A DNA stretch of 5,894 nucleotides from an uncultured Lachnospiraceae bacterium (GCA_910589105.1 CAJUST010000045.1:1-5894); one strand, 5' to 3'. Positions 1-5,885 are shown, counted from the first letter of the stretch. Translations and numbers: made by a program. The notes: generated by a model not told the origin, from the letters alone.

Positions 1-52
1 GGTTGCTCATTACGGTGTAGCCCTTGTTCCGTTCCACTCTGAAAACTGCCAT
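1..52 (-). CDS. Start of a helix-turn-helix / replication-initiator-like mobile-element protein (partial)
   Basis: Only the first 17 codons are inside the window, and the gene continues past the left edge. The peptide reads MAVFRVERNKGYTVMSN. I recognise this as the characteristic N-terminus of a conserved helix-turn-helix protein in Firmicutes integrative and mobilisable elements, often annotated as a replication initiator or replisome-organiser-like protein. Its role would be DNA binding in the replication or maintenance module of the element; that is family knowledge, since the domain itself is not visible here. The ATG at 50-52 is preceded on the minus strand by AAGGAG (plus 62-67) at a 9-nt spacing, which supports this start. 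The next gene upstream on the same strand ends at 59, leaving a 6-nt gap, so the two look co-transcribed. The function call rests on the N-terminal motif alone. Confidence 0.6.
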   Translation of the reverse strand, partial: MAVFRVERNKGYTVMSN

Positions 53-58
53 AGTAAA

Positions 59-217
59 TCACTCCTTTTGCTGTGGATTTGTTACGCAGTAGAAGCGCGG
101 TTTCGGGGGATAAGGCATAAAATCCCTTGCCGCGCCAGATACGCGCCCGCAAAACCTTGATTTTCCAGTGTTTTCAAAAGTATCGTTATCTAACGTCAGC
201 TTTCGAGCGTCCGGCAT
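59..217 (-). CDS. 3' fragment of an unrecognised minus-strand gene, truncated at the recombinase junction
   Basis: On the minus strand an open frame ends at TGA 59-61, directly before the ribosome binding site of the next gene. Its last residues read GRVSGAARDF, then MPYPPKPRFYCVTNPQQKE. The sequence has sensible composition and a position typical of an operon partner. I do not recognise the family. The nominal ATG at 215-217 lies inside sequence that on the plus strand codes for a conserved recombinase motif (FERPAF). The real gene segment therefore probably stops near 180-200, and its 5' end was lost there. What is seen: an open frame with a tight junction to the next gene. What is inferred: that it was once longer and belonged to the same module as the initiator-like gene. 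It could also be a chance frame in a leader region. Confidence 0.4.
   Translation of the reverse strand: MPDARKLTLDNDTFENTGKSRFCGRVSGAARDFMPYPPKPRFYCVTNPQQKE
62..67 (-). promoter_or_regulatory. Ribosome binding site of the minus-strand initiator-like gene
   Basis: AAGGAG on the minus strand lies 9 nt before the ATG at 52. It sits at the very end of the preceding minus-strand frame, whose TGA is at 59-61, so the two genes are tightly packed. Confidence 0.65.
180..202. other. Chimeric junction between two element modules
   Basis: To the left, the minus strand carries an operon-like pair of gene ends. To the right, the plus strand carries a serine recombinase that begins abruptly at its FERP motif (F codon at 202-204). 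The residues just upstream in the plus frame (YRYLTSA) do not match the expected DxGYxGTN-type sequence that precedes FERP in the other two recombinases here. Both flanking genes therefore seem to lose their 5' ends at the same place. The exact crossover base cannot be fixed without the parental sequences. Confidence 0.5.
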
Positions 218-1250
218 TCCAGCAAATGTTAGAGGATATTAAAACAGGAAAAGTGAACTGCGTGGTGACAAAGGATTTATCACGCTTTGGGAGAAACCAC
301 ATCGAGACAGGGAAATATATTGAAAAAATATTTCCATACATGGGCGTCCGTTTTATTGCAATCAATGACAACTATGACAGTATAATGAATGACGCGCAGG
401 TGAATCACATTATCCTTCCATTCAAGAATTTGATTAACGATGCATATTGCAGAGATATTAGCATTAAGATCCGCAGTAATCTGGAAGTAAAGAGAAAACG
501 GGGGGATTTTGTAGGCTCTTTTGCCCCATATGGCTACAAGAAATCGAAAGAGGATAAAAATAAGCTGGAAATAGACGAGGAAGCTGCGGAAGTTGTACGT
601 TCTATTTTTAAGCTCTATTTGCAAGGCAATAATGCGTATAAAATAGCGGAGAAGCTGAATAAAAAAAATATCCTGACGCCGATGGACTATAAAAAAGAGA
701 GCGGAAGCGCGTTTTATACTGGCTTTAAGAAGAATCTGAAAAGCCAGTGGACACATATGAATATACTCCGCATTTTAGGGAATCCCGTTTATGCTGGGAC
801 TTTGGTGCAGGGAAAGGAAACTACGCCAAATTATAAAGTGAAAAAGAAAGTAAAGCGTGACCAGAATAAATGGAGCCGGGTAGAGAATGCCCATGAAGCC
901 ATTATGCCATTAGTAGATTTCCTAACTGTACAGGAGCAGCTTCAGATGGATACGAGAACGGGAACGGCAAAAGAGAAAGTGTATTGCCTGTCCGGCATTG
1001 TAAAGTGTGGCGATTGCGGCGCAAACATGGTCAGAAAGACAGTTCCTTCCGGAAAGAGGAAATTTATTTATTATGTGTGTGGAAGCCATAAAGGAAATAA
1101 GGACGTCTGCAGTTCCCACAGTATCAATGCAGTGGCCTTGGAGGAAAGCGTACTGAAACTGCTAAACCATCAGATCAATAATGTGGCAGATTTGAGGAAG
1201 ATTCTGGAAAAAGCGGATCATGCAAAGATCAGTCAAGGAGAGATGGGCGT

Positions 1251-1273
1251 CCGAAAGGATACCTCCATGCCAT
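1251..1273 (+). repeat. In-frame palindromic-type mini-repeat, copy in recombinase 1
   Basis: The block starts CCGAAAGGATA and ends ATGCCAT. It matches 1894-1916 at 21 of 23 positions, in the same reading phase, and encodes (V)RKDTSMP(F). It lies in the region between the zinc ribbon and the coiled coil, where paralogues have no such sequence. Short flanking complementarity exists (ATGGGC at 1243-1248 with GCCAT at 1269-1273; CCTCC with GGAGG downstream), as expected for a palindromic unit. The full unit is probably about 1243-1280. Confidence 0.55.
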
Positions 1274-1703
1274 TTGGCGTAAAGGAGGAAAAAAAAGGCA
1301 GGCAGGCGGTAAGAAAAAAGGAGGAGATACAAAAATACACCCGTCTGCGCATGGGTTTATATGAAGATTACAAAGATGGCCTGATTACGAAGGAAGAATA
1401 TCTGGAGCTAAAAGAAATCTATGGAAAACGTATTCAGACAGCGGAACAGATGCTGGACGCAATGGAAGTGGAACTGGCGTTTCTTGCCGATGGAGAGCGA
1501 AGGGAATGTGATTGGATCAGTCAGTTTAAGAAATATGGGCGTCTGGAATCTATATCGAGGGAAGTTGCTGTTTTTCTGATTGAGCAGATACTTGTCTATG
1601 AAAAAAAGGAAGGAGAGCGTTATCCAAGGATAGAAATACATTTCAAATATGCAGACGAATTTCAGGATTCTTTAAGCATAGTAAAGGAATTGCATGGCAA
1701 AAT

Positions 1704-1710
1704 GGAGGGA
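1704..1710 (+). promoter_or_regulatory. Ribosome binding site that decides the start of recombinase 2
   Basis: GGAGGGA sits 4 nt (its GGAGG core 6 nt) before the ATG at 1715, inside the last codons of recombinase 1. It lies after the upstream in-frame ATG at 1694 and so cannot serve it, which favours 1715 as the start. Confidence 0.65.
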
Positions 1711-1714
1711 GCAT

Positions 1715-3427
1715 ATGGCGAGAACGAGTAGAAAGCCGGGGAAAGCTGCGGAACAGATAAAAGACCCTGTTATGAAGATAGCGCTATATGTCCGTTTGTC
1801 CAATGAAGATAATGGCGGTAAAAGTGAGGATGGAATTGATAATCAGCTTGAACTGTTATTAGATTTTGTAAGGAAGCTTGAGAATATGGAGCCCCGAAAG
1901 GATAGCTCTATGCCATACCGCAAAGAAATTGAAATCATAGAAACTTATATGGATAATGGGCAGACTGGAACTGACTTTGAAAGGCCGGGATGGGAACGGA
2001 TGATGGAGGATGTGAAATGCGGCAGGATAAATTGTGTTATCGTAAAAGACTTATCCCGGTTTGCAAGGAACTATCTGGAAGCAGGAGATTATCTGGAAAA
2101 AATATTTCCATTTCTTGGGGTGCGTTTTATTGCAGTCAACGACCACTTTGACAGTGCAGGTGAGATTTATCAGGAAAAGGAACTGGTTATAGATTTTAAA
2201 AACTTGGCAAATGATTATTATTCAAAAGATATATCAAAAAAAGTGATGTCGGCGTTCCGCATTAAGAAAGAACAGGGATTGTTTATAGGCAGTAAAGCTC
2301 CGTATGGTTATGTTTTGGAAAATAATAAATATGTGATAGAGCAACCCGCAGCGGATATAGTAAGGCGCATTTTTGAAATGAAAATTCAGGGGACGAGCGC
2401 CTATAAGATTGCAAATATATTAAATCAGGAAGGCATTCCGTCCCCCAGCAGATATGCAGGGGAGCGGGGCGTGAAAAAATATAAGGATTGCAGCCATGTT
2501 CTATGGCAGCCGGGGGCAGTCAGCCGGATTTTGTATAACAGGGTTTATGTGGGAGATTTGGTACAGGGAAAGTATAACCGTTCTATCTACTCTAAAGAAA
2601 GGCGTGGAAAAAGAAAGGAAGAATCATGGGAGATCATAGAGGAAAACCATCAGGCAATTATTGACAGGGAAATGTTTCAAAAGGTACAGGAAATTAAGGA
2701 AAGAAACCGAAAAGTATGGAAGGATAGGCAGGGCGGGCATGGGTATAAGAACGTACTGGAAGGGATTTTGGTGTGTGGAACCTGCCGTCATGCCATGCGG
2801 AGGAACAAAGATATAAGGAATGGAAAAGCAAGGTATTATTTTTTCTGTGGTTTTGCTTATGGACATTCACAGGTGAAATGCAATATATCCGCTATCCTTG
2901 ATCATAAAATCTTTGATATGGTATTAAAGCAGATAAAACTGCAGATAGACTTAGCTGTCGAGGTCAGCAGGCTGTTGGAACAGTTGAAACAATCAGACAG
3001 CTATTCTATAGTCTATAGACAGAAAAAAAGGCAGGTAGAGCGGATCAGAGACGAACTATGCAGGCATGTATATTTGAAAACCAGTATTTATGAAGACATG
3101 AAAAAAGGAATTCTGACAAAAGAAGAATATTTAACAGCGAAGGAAAAGTATGCAGGAAAGATTGCTGAATTGGAAACAGAACTGGACGGCAAACAGGCAG
3201 AGCTAAATGATTTTGAGCAATATATGAGCGGGGAAAACCGTTGGCTGAAAGCTTTTTCGAATATCAGGGATGCAAAAGAGCTAACAAGGGAGATGGCGGT
3301 AAGCCTGTTGGATAAGGTGGAAGTATATGAAGATAAAAGAATCCATATCCGATTCCGGTTTCAGAATGAGTATACCCAAAGGGCATCCCGTGTCCAAGGC
3401 GCTTCGCGCGATACAAATAAGGCATGA
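1715..3427 (+). CDS. Large serine recombinase 2, complete (site-specific integrase/excisionase)
   Basis: A 570-residue large serine recombinase with all parts present. The catalytic domain has Y25-V-R27-L-S29, with S29 the expected nucleophile forming the 5' phosphoserine link to DNA. It continues with DNGQTGTDFERPGW (F88), KDLSRFARN and GVRFIAVNDHFDS. A recombinase domain follows (GLFIGSKAPYGY, then VRRIFEMKIQGTSAYKIANIL). The zinc ribbon has C354-x2-C357 and C378-x10-C389. A charged coiled coil and a DUF4368-like end (TREMAVSLLDKVEVYEDKRI) complete it. The family excises or integrates circular elements between att sites. It overlaps recombinase 1 by 17 nt, so translation may be coupled. Two oddities: the RKDSSMP insert in the catalytic domain just before strand EIIETYMDNG, and a C-terminal tail (after NEYTQ) that appears to come from another repeat insert. 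ATG 1694 is an alternative start adding 7 residues. Confidence 0.9.
   Translation: MARTSRKPGKAAEQIKDPVMKIALYVRLSNEDNGGKSEDGIDNQLELLLDFVRKLENMEPRKDSSMPYRKEIEIIETYMDNGQTGTDFERPGWERMMEDVKCGRINCVIVKDLSRFARNYLEAGDYLEKIFPFLGVRFIAVNDHFDSAGEIYQEKELVIDFKNLANDYYSKDISKKVMSAFRIKKEQGLFIGSKAPYGYVLENNKYVIEQPAADIVRRIFEMKIQGTSAYKIANILNQEGIPSPSRYAGERGVKKYKDCSHVLWQPGAVSRILYNRVYVGDLVQGKYNRSIYSKERRGKRKEESWEIIEENHQAIIDREMFQKVQEIKERNRKVWKDRQGGHGYKNVLEGILVCGTCRHAMRRNKDIRNGKARYYFFCGFAYGHSQVKCNISAILDHKIFDMVLKQIKLQIDLAVEVSRLLEQLKQSDSYSIVYRQKKRQVERIRDELCRHVYLKTSIYEDMKKGILTKEEYLTAKEKYAGKIAELETELDGKQAELNDFEQYMSGENRWLKAFSNIRDAKELTREMAVSLLDKVEVYEDKRIHIRFRFQNEYTQRASRVQGASRDTNKA
1894..1916 (+). repeat. In-frame mini-repeat, copy in recombinase 2
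   Basis: This has the same 11-nt start (CCGAAAGGATA) and the same ATGCCAT end as the copy at 1251-1273, with two mismatches, and encodes PRKDSSMPY. It interrupts the N-terminal catalytic domain between the helix after the NQ motif and the strand leading to DNGQTGT. Recombinase 3 has no equivalent there. Because the sites in genes 1 and 2 are not homologous, shared ancestry of the genes does not explain the match. Confidence 0.55.
3375..3410 (-). repeat. Possible mini-repeat forming the C-terminus of recombinase 2
   Basis: Read on the minus strand, this segment has CGAAGCGCC, then GGACACGGGATGCC and TTTGGG. It resembles the order CGAA...GA(T/C)AC...ATGCC...TTTGG of the copy in recombinase 1. 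It contains a small perfect hairpin (GCGC at 3399-3402, GCGC at 3406-3409). On the plus strand it supplies the tail QRASRVQGASRDT, after which the gene ends. It may be a diverged relative in reverse orientation; the similarity is modest. Confidence 0.3.
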
Positions 3428-3572
3428 ATATTTAACTTTAATGCTGTAGAGAGGCAATGAGGTTATGGGCAGGGAGCCGCAGCAAAGAGCCTGCCCTGCA
3501 TGGCCGGGCATTGCGAATGCCGTTAGATTCCCCGGTTAGCGGAAAGAGGTGAGGATTATAGAAGGGAAGTTC
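3428..3572 (+). other. Spacer between recombinases 2 and 3 with hairpins and short leader frames
   Basis: No convincing gene lies here. Visible structure: GGGCAGG (3467-3473) pairs with CCTGCCC (3490-3496), and GGCATT (3507-3512) pairs with AATGCC (3516-3521) across a 3-nt loop. CCGGG (3504-3508) can also pair with CCCGG (3531-3535). A 31-codon frame runs from ATG 3457 to TGA 3550-3552; its stop overlaps a GTG at 3549 that is in frame with recombinase 3, as in translational coupling. A 24-codon frame from ATG 3465 to TAG 3537-3539 also exists. GAGAGG (3449-3454) lies only 2 nt from ATG 3457, a poor spacing. No run of T follows the hairpins, so they are not good terminators. Possible roles are a translational leader or another palindromic insertion. 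Confidence 0.3.
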
Positions 3573-5126
3573 ATGGCTAAGTATCTCAGGCTTTCGGTAG
3601 AGGATGGGGACGTAGTGTCGAATGATACAAAAGCAGAGAGTGACAGTATTAACCATCAAAGAGAATTGATTGACCGTTTTATCAGTGAGAAACAGATTTT
3701 CCCCTCCATGCAGTCATTGGAATTTGTAGATGATGGCTACAGTGGGACAAACTTTGACAGACCGGCAGTGAGAGAAATGCTGTCGTTGGTAAAGGAAGGA
3801 AAAATATGTTGTATCATTGTAAAAGACCTTTCAAGGTTTGGGAGAAATTATTTGGAAGTAGGGGATTACTTGGAGCAGATTTTTCCGTTTATGGGAGTCC
3901 GTTTCATTGCAATCAATGATGGATATGACAGTAATGATTACATAGGAACTACGGGAGGGATTGAGATTGCTTTTAAGAGTCTTTTGTATGATATGTATAG
4001 CAAGGACTTGTCTGAGAAGATGCGGTCATCGCTGTTAATAAGAAGAAAGAGGGGGGATTTTATCGGCCCCAGAGCGCCATTCGGCTATCAGTTTTCAAAT
4101 AATAAGAAGATTCTGGCAATAGATGAAGTGGCGGCGCAATATGTGAGGCGGATATTTGGGCTGGCCTGTGAAGGGTGTGGGACTGGAAGAATAGCGAAAC
4201 TGCTAAATAAGGAAAAGATACCAACACCGGGGCAGTATAAGAATAGGGAGAAACTGCAATATCATATCATGGATGGGGAAGGGTATTGGGACAGCGGGAA
4301 AGTCCGGAGGATTTTGCAGAACAAAGTATATACTGGAACGGTTGTCAATGGAAGAACCAGGGTAACAGAGATTGGAGGAAGGCATTTTAAGCCCATGCCA
4401 GATGAAGAACAGATCTGTGCGCCCGGCAGGCATGAGGCGATTGTTACAGAGAGGGAATATCTGTTGGCATTAGAAGTGTTAAAAAACAATGGATGCCAGA
4501 AAGGAAAAAAACATACTCTGAAACAAGAAAGCGTATTGCTTGGGAAAGCGCGATGCGGACATTGCAAAAGAAGCCTGCTCCGGTCAGGCTGCGCCACAAT
4601 ACCATACTTTATCTGCAAAAAGGCAGGATATGAAGAAGATCCCTGCGGGGATGCCTTTATGACAGGGCCTTCGCCAGCGAAAGCGAGGGCATCTGGCAAA
4701 AAAAAGGAAAATACTGGGTGTATCAATGAGCGGTTGAGTAAGCCGGAATTGGAAGCGGCTGTTTTAGAATGTATCAATGAAGAATTGGAGCAAGGGATTT
4801 TGGACGGGAAAATCCATGAATCAAATACAGATTTTTCAGTGGCGGATCATAGAAAGATAAAGAAGATGTGTAAGGCATTGGAACAGAAACAGGATTCATT
4901 AAAGATAGAAAAGCAGTATCTTTATGAGCAATACAAAAGGAATCAAATGGAGCGGAAAATCTATTTGAATAGAGTAGAGGCATTAAGGCAGGAAGAAAGA
5001 AGCTTAAGTGAGCAGATCAAATATCTGCAAGAAGCAAGGGGACAATGTGAAGAAAAGGTTAACATGCAGCAGAAAGAAGAACATACCGGAAAATTGAAAA
5101 CTAAAAAAAGTATAAAAAATTGTTAG
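3573..5126 (+). CDS. Large serine recombinase 3, complete (site-specific integrase/excisionase)
   Basis: A 517-residue serine recombinase. The catalytic motif is at the extreme N-terminus: Y4-L-R6-L-S8, with S8 the expected nucleophile. DDGYSGTNFDRPA (F61), KDLSRFGRNYLEVG and GVRFIAINDGYDS follow. The recombinase domain begins near GDFIGPRAPFGY and includes VRRIFGLACEGCGTGRIAKLLN. The zinc ribbon has C328-x2-C331 and C348-x9-C358. Next comes a basic low-complexity insert (GPSPAKARASGKKKE) that looks like a repeat insertion. The C-terminal third is a long charged coiled coil, and no clear DUF4368-like end is present, unlike genes 1 and 2. Start: ATG 3573 has GAAGGGA at 3561-3567 and fits the family's short N-terminus. 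GTG 3549 in the same frame would add 8 residues and overlaps the stop of a short upstream frame. It belongs to the same tandem set and probably the same transcript; no terminator separates it from gene 2. Confidence 0.88.
   Translation: MAKYLRLSVEDGDVVSNDTKAESDSINHQRELIDRFISEKQIFPSMQSLEFVDDGYSGTNFDRPAVREMLSLVKEGKICCIIVKDLSRFGRNYLEVGDYLEQIFPFMGVRFIAINDGYDSNDYIGTTGGIEIAFKSLLYDMYSKDLSEKMRSSLLIRRKRGDFIGPRAPFGYQFSNNKKILAIDEVAAQYVRRIFGLACEGCGTGRIAKLLNKEKIPTPGQYKNREKLQYHIMDGEGYWDSGKVRRILQNKVYTGTVVNGRTRVTEIGGRHFKPMPDEEQICAPGRHEAIVTEREYLLALEVLKNNGCQKGKKHTLKQESVLLGKARCGHCKRSLLRSGCATIPYFICKKAGYEEDPCGDAFMTGPSPAKARASGKKKENTGCINERLSKPELEAAVLECINEELEQGILDGKIHESNTDFSVADHRKIKKMCKALEQKQDSLKIEKQYLYEQYKRNQMERKIYLNRVEALRQEERSLSEQIKYLQEARGQCEEKVNMQQKEEHTGKLKTKKSIKNC
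4668..4697 (+). repeat. Palindromic insert in recombinase 3
   Basis: CCTTCGC (4668-4674) pairs with GCGAGGG (4683-4689), with one G-T pair and an 8-nt loop. GCCAG (4673-4677) can instead pair with CTGGC (4693-4697). The segment codes for the PSPAKARASG stretch directly after the zinc ribbon, where related recombinases run on into the next helix. The order GCGAAAG...GGCATCTGGC loosely resembles the mini-repeats in genes 1 and 2. Insertion is inferred from position and palindromy. Confidence 0.35.
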
Positions 5127-5268
5127 TCCTTATCTGACAGCGCCATATGGGGAGAAGGTGAAGGCATATTTGATAAAAGGCGCAAAACACCTGCCGGTAC
5201 TTCAGGAGTATCCCAATCCTCAGCTTGGGTGGGGAGCGCTGTGTCTAAAGGGCAGTTTACCGGAATGA
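5127..5268 (+). other. Gap after recombinase 3: possible 36-residue protein or structured RNA
   Basis: After the stop of recombinase 3, a different frame stays open to TGA 5266-5268. From GTG 5158 it would encode 36 residues (MKAYLIKGAKHLPVLQEY..., ending GALCLKGSLPE); GGGGAG at 5149-5154 is a weak ribosome binding site. The codon choice looks protein-like, but I do not recognise the peptide, and it could be a gene relic. The same DNA has pairing potential. ACAGCGC (5137-5143) pairs with GCGCTGT (5236-5242), enclosing CCCAA (5212-5216) with TTGGG (5225-5229). CCGGTA (5194-5199) could pair with TACCGG (5258-5263), which would cross the outer stem as a pseudoknot. An attachment site next to the recombinase operon is also possible here, but nothing identifies one. 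Confidence 0.3.
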
Positions 5269-5320
5269 GGTTAGAAAGCTCATTGATTTAATGGTTGCTT
5301 CTGTCATTATAATAAAAGAT

Positions 5321-5340
5321 AACTATAAATTTAAATAGTT
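5321..5340. promoter_or_regulatory. Dyad at the -35 region, possible operator
   Basis: AACTAT (5321-5326) and ATAGTT (5335-5340) form an inverted repeat with an 8-nt AT-only centre. It overlaps the start of the proposed -35 box. A further ATAGTT lies at 5368-5373, just after the -10 box. Such an arrangement would suit a repressor site, but in AT-rich DNA it may be chance. Confidence 0.25.
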
Positions 5341-5367
5341 TACTTAATTAATGTTATGAAATATAAT
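5339..5367 (+). promoter_or_regulatory. Probable sigma-A-type promoter of the P-loop NTPase gene
   Basis: TTTACT (5339-5344) and a perfect TATAAT (5362-5367) are separated by 17 nt. The expected transcript start is near 5374, giving a leader of about 45 nt before the ATG at 5421. The surrounding stretch (about 5280-5390) is far more AT-rich than the genes, as is usual for a promoter. This gives the NTPase gene its own transcription, independent of the recombinases. Confidence 0.55.
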
Positions 5368-5406
5368 ATAGTTACTACATTTAAGAGAAAACGAAGGGAA
5401 AGGTAT

Positions 5407-5413
5407 AAGGAGG
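5407..5413 (+). promoter_or_regulatory. Strong ribosome binding site of the P-loop NTPase gene
   Basis: A full AAGGAGG lies 7 nt before the ATG at 5421. It is the best ribosome binding site in the window and fixes this start. Confidence 0.8.
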
Positions 5414-5420
5414 AATAGGG

Positions 5421-5873
5421 ATGAGTGTACAAAAAGAAAGCAAAAATAAGATAGGAGCAAGATGTCTGTCAGATTCAGAGGTTGAATTAATTTTGCCGAA
5501 CTACAAGCGGATCTATGATCAGATAAATCAGTTTCGTGCAGAAAAAAAATCCGTGGACAACTTTGAGGGACAAAAAGTAAATGATGGGAATAAAGATCAA
5601 AAAACTAACAATATTGGAATCATGGGGGTCAGGGGAGCCGGTAAGACATCTGTTTTAAAGACAATCCGGGTTCATCTGGAAAAGAATAAGCAGGAATCGA
5701 ATGATATTATTCTTCCCATTATTGTCCCGGAGAATATGTCGGAATCTGGCACATTGATGGCAACAGTTTTGGGAATGTTGAATGATGAGATAAAGGCTAG
5801 GGAAGAAAAAGAGAAAAAAAGGCAGAAAAAAAATAATATAGGGGCTGTCGCTTTAACGAATGAAAATTCGTGA
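5421..5873 (+). CDS. P-loop NTPase, probably only the N-terminal part of a larger protein
   Basis: The frame encodes 150 residues. A hydrophilic N-terminus containing RCLSDSEVELILPNYKRIYD is followed by a Walker A motif, G69-V-R-G-A-G-K75-T76, in the strand-loop-helix context NIGIMGVRGAGKTSVLKTI. Then comes a probable second strand (DIILPIIVPENMSESGTLMA) and a helix that becomes a Lys/Glu-rich stretch. No Walker B, sensor or partner domain is present, and P-loop ATPases of this layout are normally several hundred residues long. The last ten residues (GAVALTNENS) and the stop are encoded by a long hairpin. The protein therefore looks truncated by a palindromic insertion, or the gene continues beyond an inserted element outside the window. 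The family could not be named; large ATPases of this kind are frequent in defence and other accessory cargo, which is context and not evidence of function. Promoter and ribosome binding site are its own. Confidence 0.75.
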   Translation: MSVQKESKNKIGARCLSDSEVELILPNYKRIYDQINQFRAEKKSVDNFEGQKVNDGNKDQKTNNIGIMGVRGAGKTSVLKTIRVHLEKNKQESNDIILPIIVPENMSESGTLMATVLGMLNDEIKAREEKEKKRQKKNNIGAVALTNENS

Positions 5874-5885
5874 AGCGGCAGCTTC
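5841..5885 (+). repeat. Long imperfect hairpin ending the NTPase frame: insertion end or terminator
   Basis: The left arm is GCTGTCGCTTTAACGAAT (5844-5861), the loop GAAA (5862-5865), and the right arm ATTCGTGAAGCGGCAGC (5866-5882). The arms pair over 17 positions with two mismatches or wobbles and one bulged base. The stem can extend outward by a G-C and two G-U pairs. Downstream is TTCATTTTATCT, only moderately T-rich, so an intrinsic terminator is possible. The hairpin lies in the reading frame and supplies the stop (TGA 5871-5873). Its GGGGCTGTCGC outer end resembles terminal repeats or palindromic units seen around insertion sequences of gut Firmicutes; this resemblance is from memory and unverified. 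Confidence 0.5.

Larger units (their letters stand above)
202..1731 (+). pseudogene. Large serine recombinase 1, N-terminally truncated, catalytic serine missing
   Basis: This is a large serine recombinase (TnpX/Ccr-like resolvase family) without its first 60-85 residues, judged against the two paralogues downstream. The motif Y-x-R-L-S that carries the nucleophilic serine is absent. What remains starts at FERPAFQQMLEDIK and has the conserved KDLSRFGRN arginine segment. It then has GVRFIAIND, the recombinase domain (GDFVGSFAPYGY onward) and a zinc ribbon. Numbered from the open frame's TTG at 127, the zinc ribbon cysteines are C294-x2-C297 and C318-x9-C328. A charged coiled coil follows (about residues 390-450), then a C-terminal region like DUF4368 (REVAVFLIEQILVYE). 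The frame is open back to 127, but that TTG has no ribosome binding site and the first 25 codons are antisense to another gene. An 11-12 residue insert (GVRKDTSMPFG) interrupts the coiled-coil region. The stop overlaps gene 2 by 17 nt. A protein started internally (for example at ATG 226) could still bind DNA but could not cut it. Confidence 0.8.

Noticed and set aside
127..201. TTG start giving recombinase 1 a 534-residue protein
   Set aside because: There is no ribosome binding site before 127, and the first 25 codons are antisense to a minus-strand gene and match no recombinase motif.
280..756. Long minus-strand open frame under recombinase 1
   Set aside because: It lies antisense to conserved recombinase motifs, has no ribosome binding site, and its composition is what reverse reading of A-rich genes produces.
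4262..4777. 171-codon minus-strand open frame under recombinase 3
   Set aside because: It is fully antisense to the recombinase and zinc ribbon domains, with no recognisable motif or start signal.
5212..5229. CCCAA/TTGGG hairpin as terminator of the recombinase operon
   Set aside because: The stem is only 5 bp and is followed by G-rich sequence instead of a T run.
5295..5313. TTGCTT and TATAAT as a promoter
   Set aside because: The boxes are only 7 nt apart. TTGATT at 5283-5288 would give 19 nt, which is possible but weaker than the pair at 5339/5362.
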